Assembly (NCBI RefSeq): GCF_001434915.1
Contig: NZ_AZEF01000013.1
Coordinates: forward strand, 1-64,000
DNA: 64,000 nt
Reading direction: 5' to 3'
Source of the DNA: Liquorilactobacillus capillatus DSM 19910
GTDB taxonomy: Bacteria > Bacillota > Bacilli > Lactobacillales > Lactobacillaceae
The notes beneath the pieces are model-generated. The model did not search any database. It was given only the letters and a program-made list of their open reading frames with translations, and was not told the DNA's origin. The translations under genes were made by a program, and so were the position numbers. Shown here piece by piece: positions 63,552-64,000 of this stretch; the first letter of the stretch is position 1, and each line of letters opens with the position of its first letter.

Positions 63552-64000
63552 GTGAATGAAGGAATAGAAAAGAAACCAATAAAAAAATATCGGATATCAC
63601 AACGTCATCATATGACGATCCACTGGAAGGATTTTATTCTCAACAACAATATTTTAGTGAGGGATGCTAGCTTGAAAGAACGTTCTTCCATAGTTGGTCG
63701 GGTTGGAATCGTGATGTTATCTTGCGGAACTGGAGCATGGCGGGTTCGCGAAGCGATGAATAAGATCTCACGGGTATTAAGGTTAACATGTTCTGCAGAT
63801 ATTGGGTTGATTTCACTTGAATTTACGTGTTTTGATAATGAAAGAAGTTACACCCAAGTGTTATCCCTGCCTAATACGGGAGTTAACACTGATAAATTAA
63901 ATGATATGGAACATTTTGTTAATAATTTTGAAGTTGAAGCTCTTTCTTTGACAGTGAAAGAAATTCATTTGGCACTTGATAATATCCAAAGAAAAACGGG
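63552..64000 (+). CDS. Threonine/serine exporter family (ThrE N-terminal domain), partial
   Basis: The frame runs off the window end. GGAGGTACTATT precedes the GTG start. The first 149 codons give a soluble start and the ThrE-type GIVMLSCGTGAWRVREAMN and RLTCSADIGLISLEF pattern of the N-terminal hydrolase-like domain. Full-length members have about ten helices and export threonine and serine. Confidence 0.8.
   Translation, partial: MNEGIEKKPIKKYRISQRHHMTIHWKDFILNNNILVRDASLKERSSIVGRVGIVMLSCGTGAWRVREAMNKISRVLRLTCSADIGLISLEFTCFDNERSYTQVLSLPNTGVNTDKLNDMEHFVNNFEVEALSLTVKEIHLALDNIQRKT

Noticed and set aside
1-64000. CRISPR arrays
   Set aside because: No regularly spaced repeat series and no cas genes were seen on reading either strand.

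Overview
The window looks like a chromosomal segment of a low-GC Gram-positive lactic acid bacterium (family Lactobacillaceae; genus not resolved from the sequence alone). The walRKHIJ-htrA-rlmH order, ECF-type vitamin uptake, DUF1129/PadR pair, enterocin-A-type immunity protein, an FLP-like Crp/Fnr regulator and a T-box-controlled brnQ all fit. The cell-wall two-component operon, a dense DnaA-box cluster and parS-like sites suggest the region lies near the replication origin.

Layout: (1) 1-2000: tRNA-Lys and a pyridoxine salvage pair (S-component plus pyridoxal kinase). (2) 2085-10112: walR-walK-walH-walI-walJ, htrA and rlmH, with four perfect DnaA boxes between htrA and rlmH. (3) 10092-29319: a 19.2-kb cassette inserted at the 3' end of rlmH, bounded by a 29-bp perfect direct repeat that restores the rlmH C-terminal codons and stop. 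It carries adjacent CcrA- and CcrB-type large serine recombinases, a Cch-type DUF927 helicase/ATPase, DUF960 and probable DUF950 (SAUGI-like) proteins. This is the architecture and integration site of staphylococcal SCC elements. Cargo includes an ABC-three-component (ABC-3C) defence system with a SMEK endonuclease-like component, and a three-gene McrB/McrC-like restriction operon headed by a coiled-coil protein. (4) 29320-30400: decayed chromosomal flank with the terminator that probably once served rlmH. (5) 30406-57000: ordinary chromosome: M24 peptidase, two YitT proteins, GNATs, HAD phosphatase, oxidoreductase, PadR-DUF1129, an HrtAB-like exporter, an S41 protease, an S24 repressor locus, a MarR/NTF2-like pair with a 26-bp palindrome, a MacAB-like efflux operon, an MFS transporter, a bacteriocin immunity protein and T-box-brnQ. 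(6) 57576-59239: an in-frame chimera of an IS200-type TnpA N-terminus with the C-terminal two thirds of a Kup potassium transporter. (7) 59383-64000: a metal stress operon (P-type ATPase, HMA chaperone, Dps-like protein, FLP-like redox regulator) and the start of a threonine/serine exporter.

How it works together: the cassette's recombinases should excise and insert it at rlmH. The Cch-like ATPase, with a nested inverted repeat just upstream, may replicate the excised circle. The ABC-3C and McrBC-like modules would supply anti-phage or anti-plasmid benefit to the host. The main result of this reading is an apparently intact SCC-like defence cassette outside Staphylococcus.
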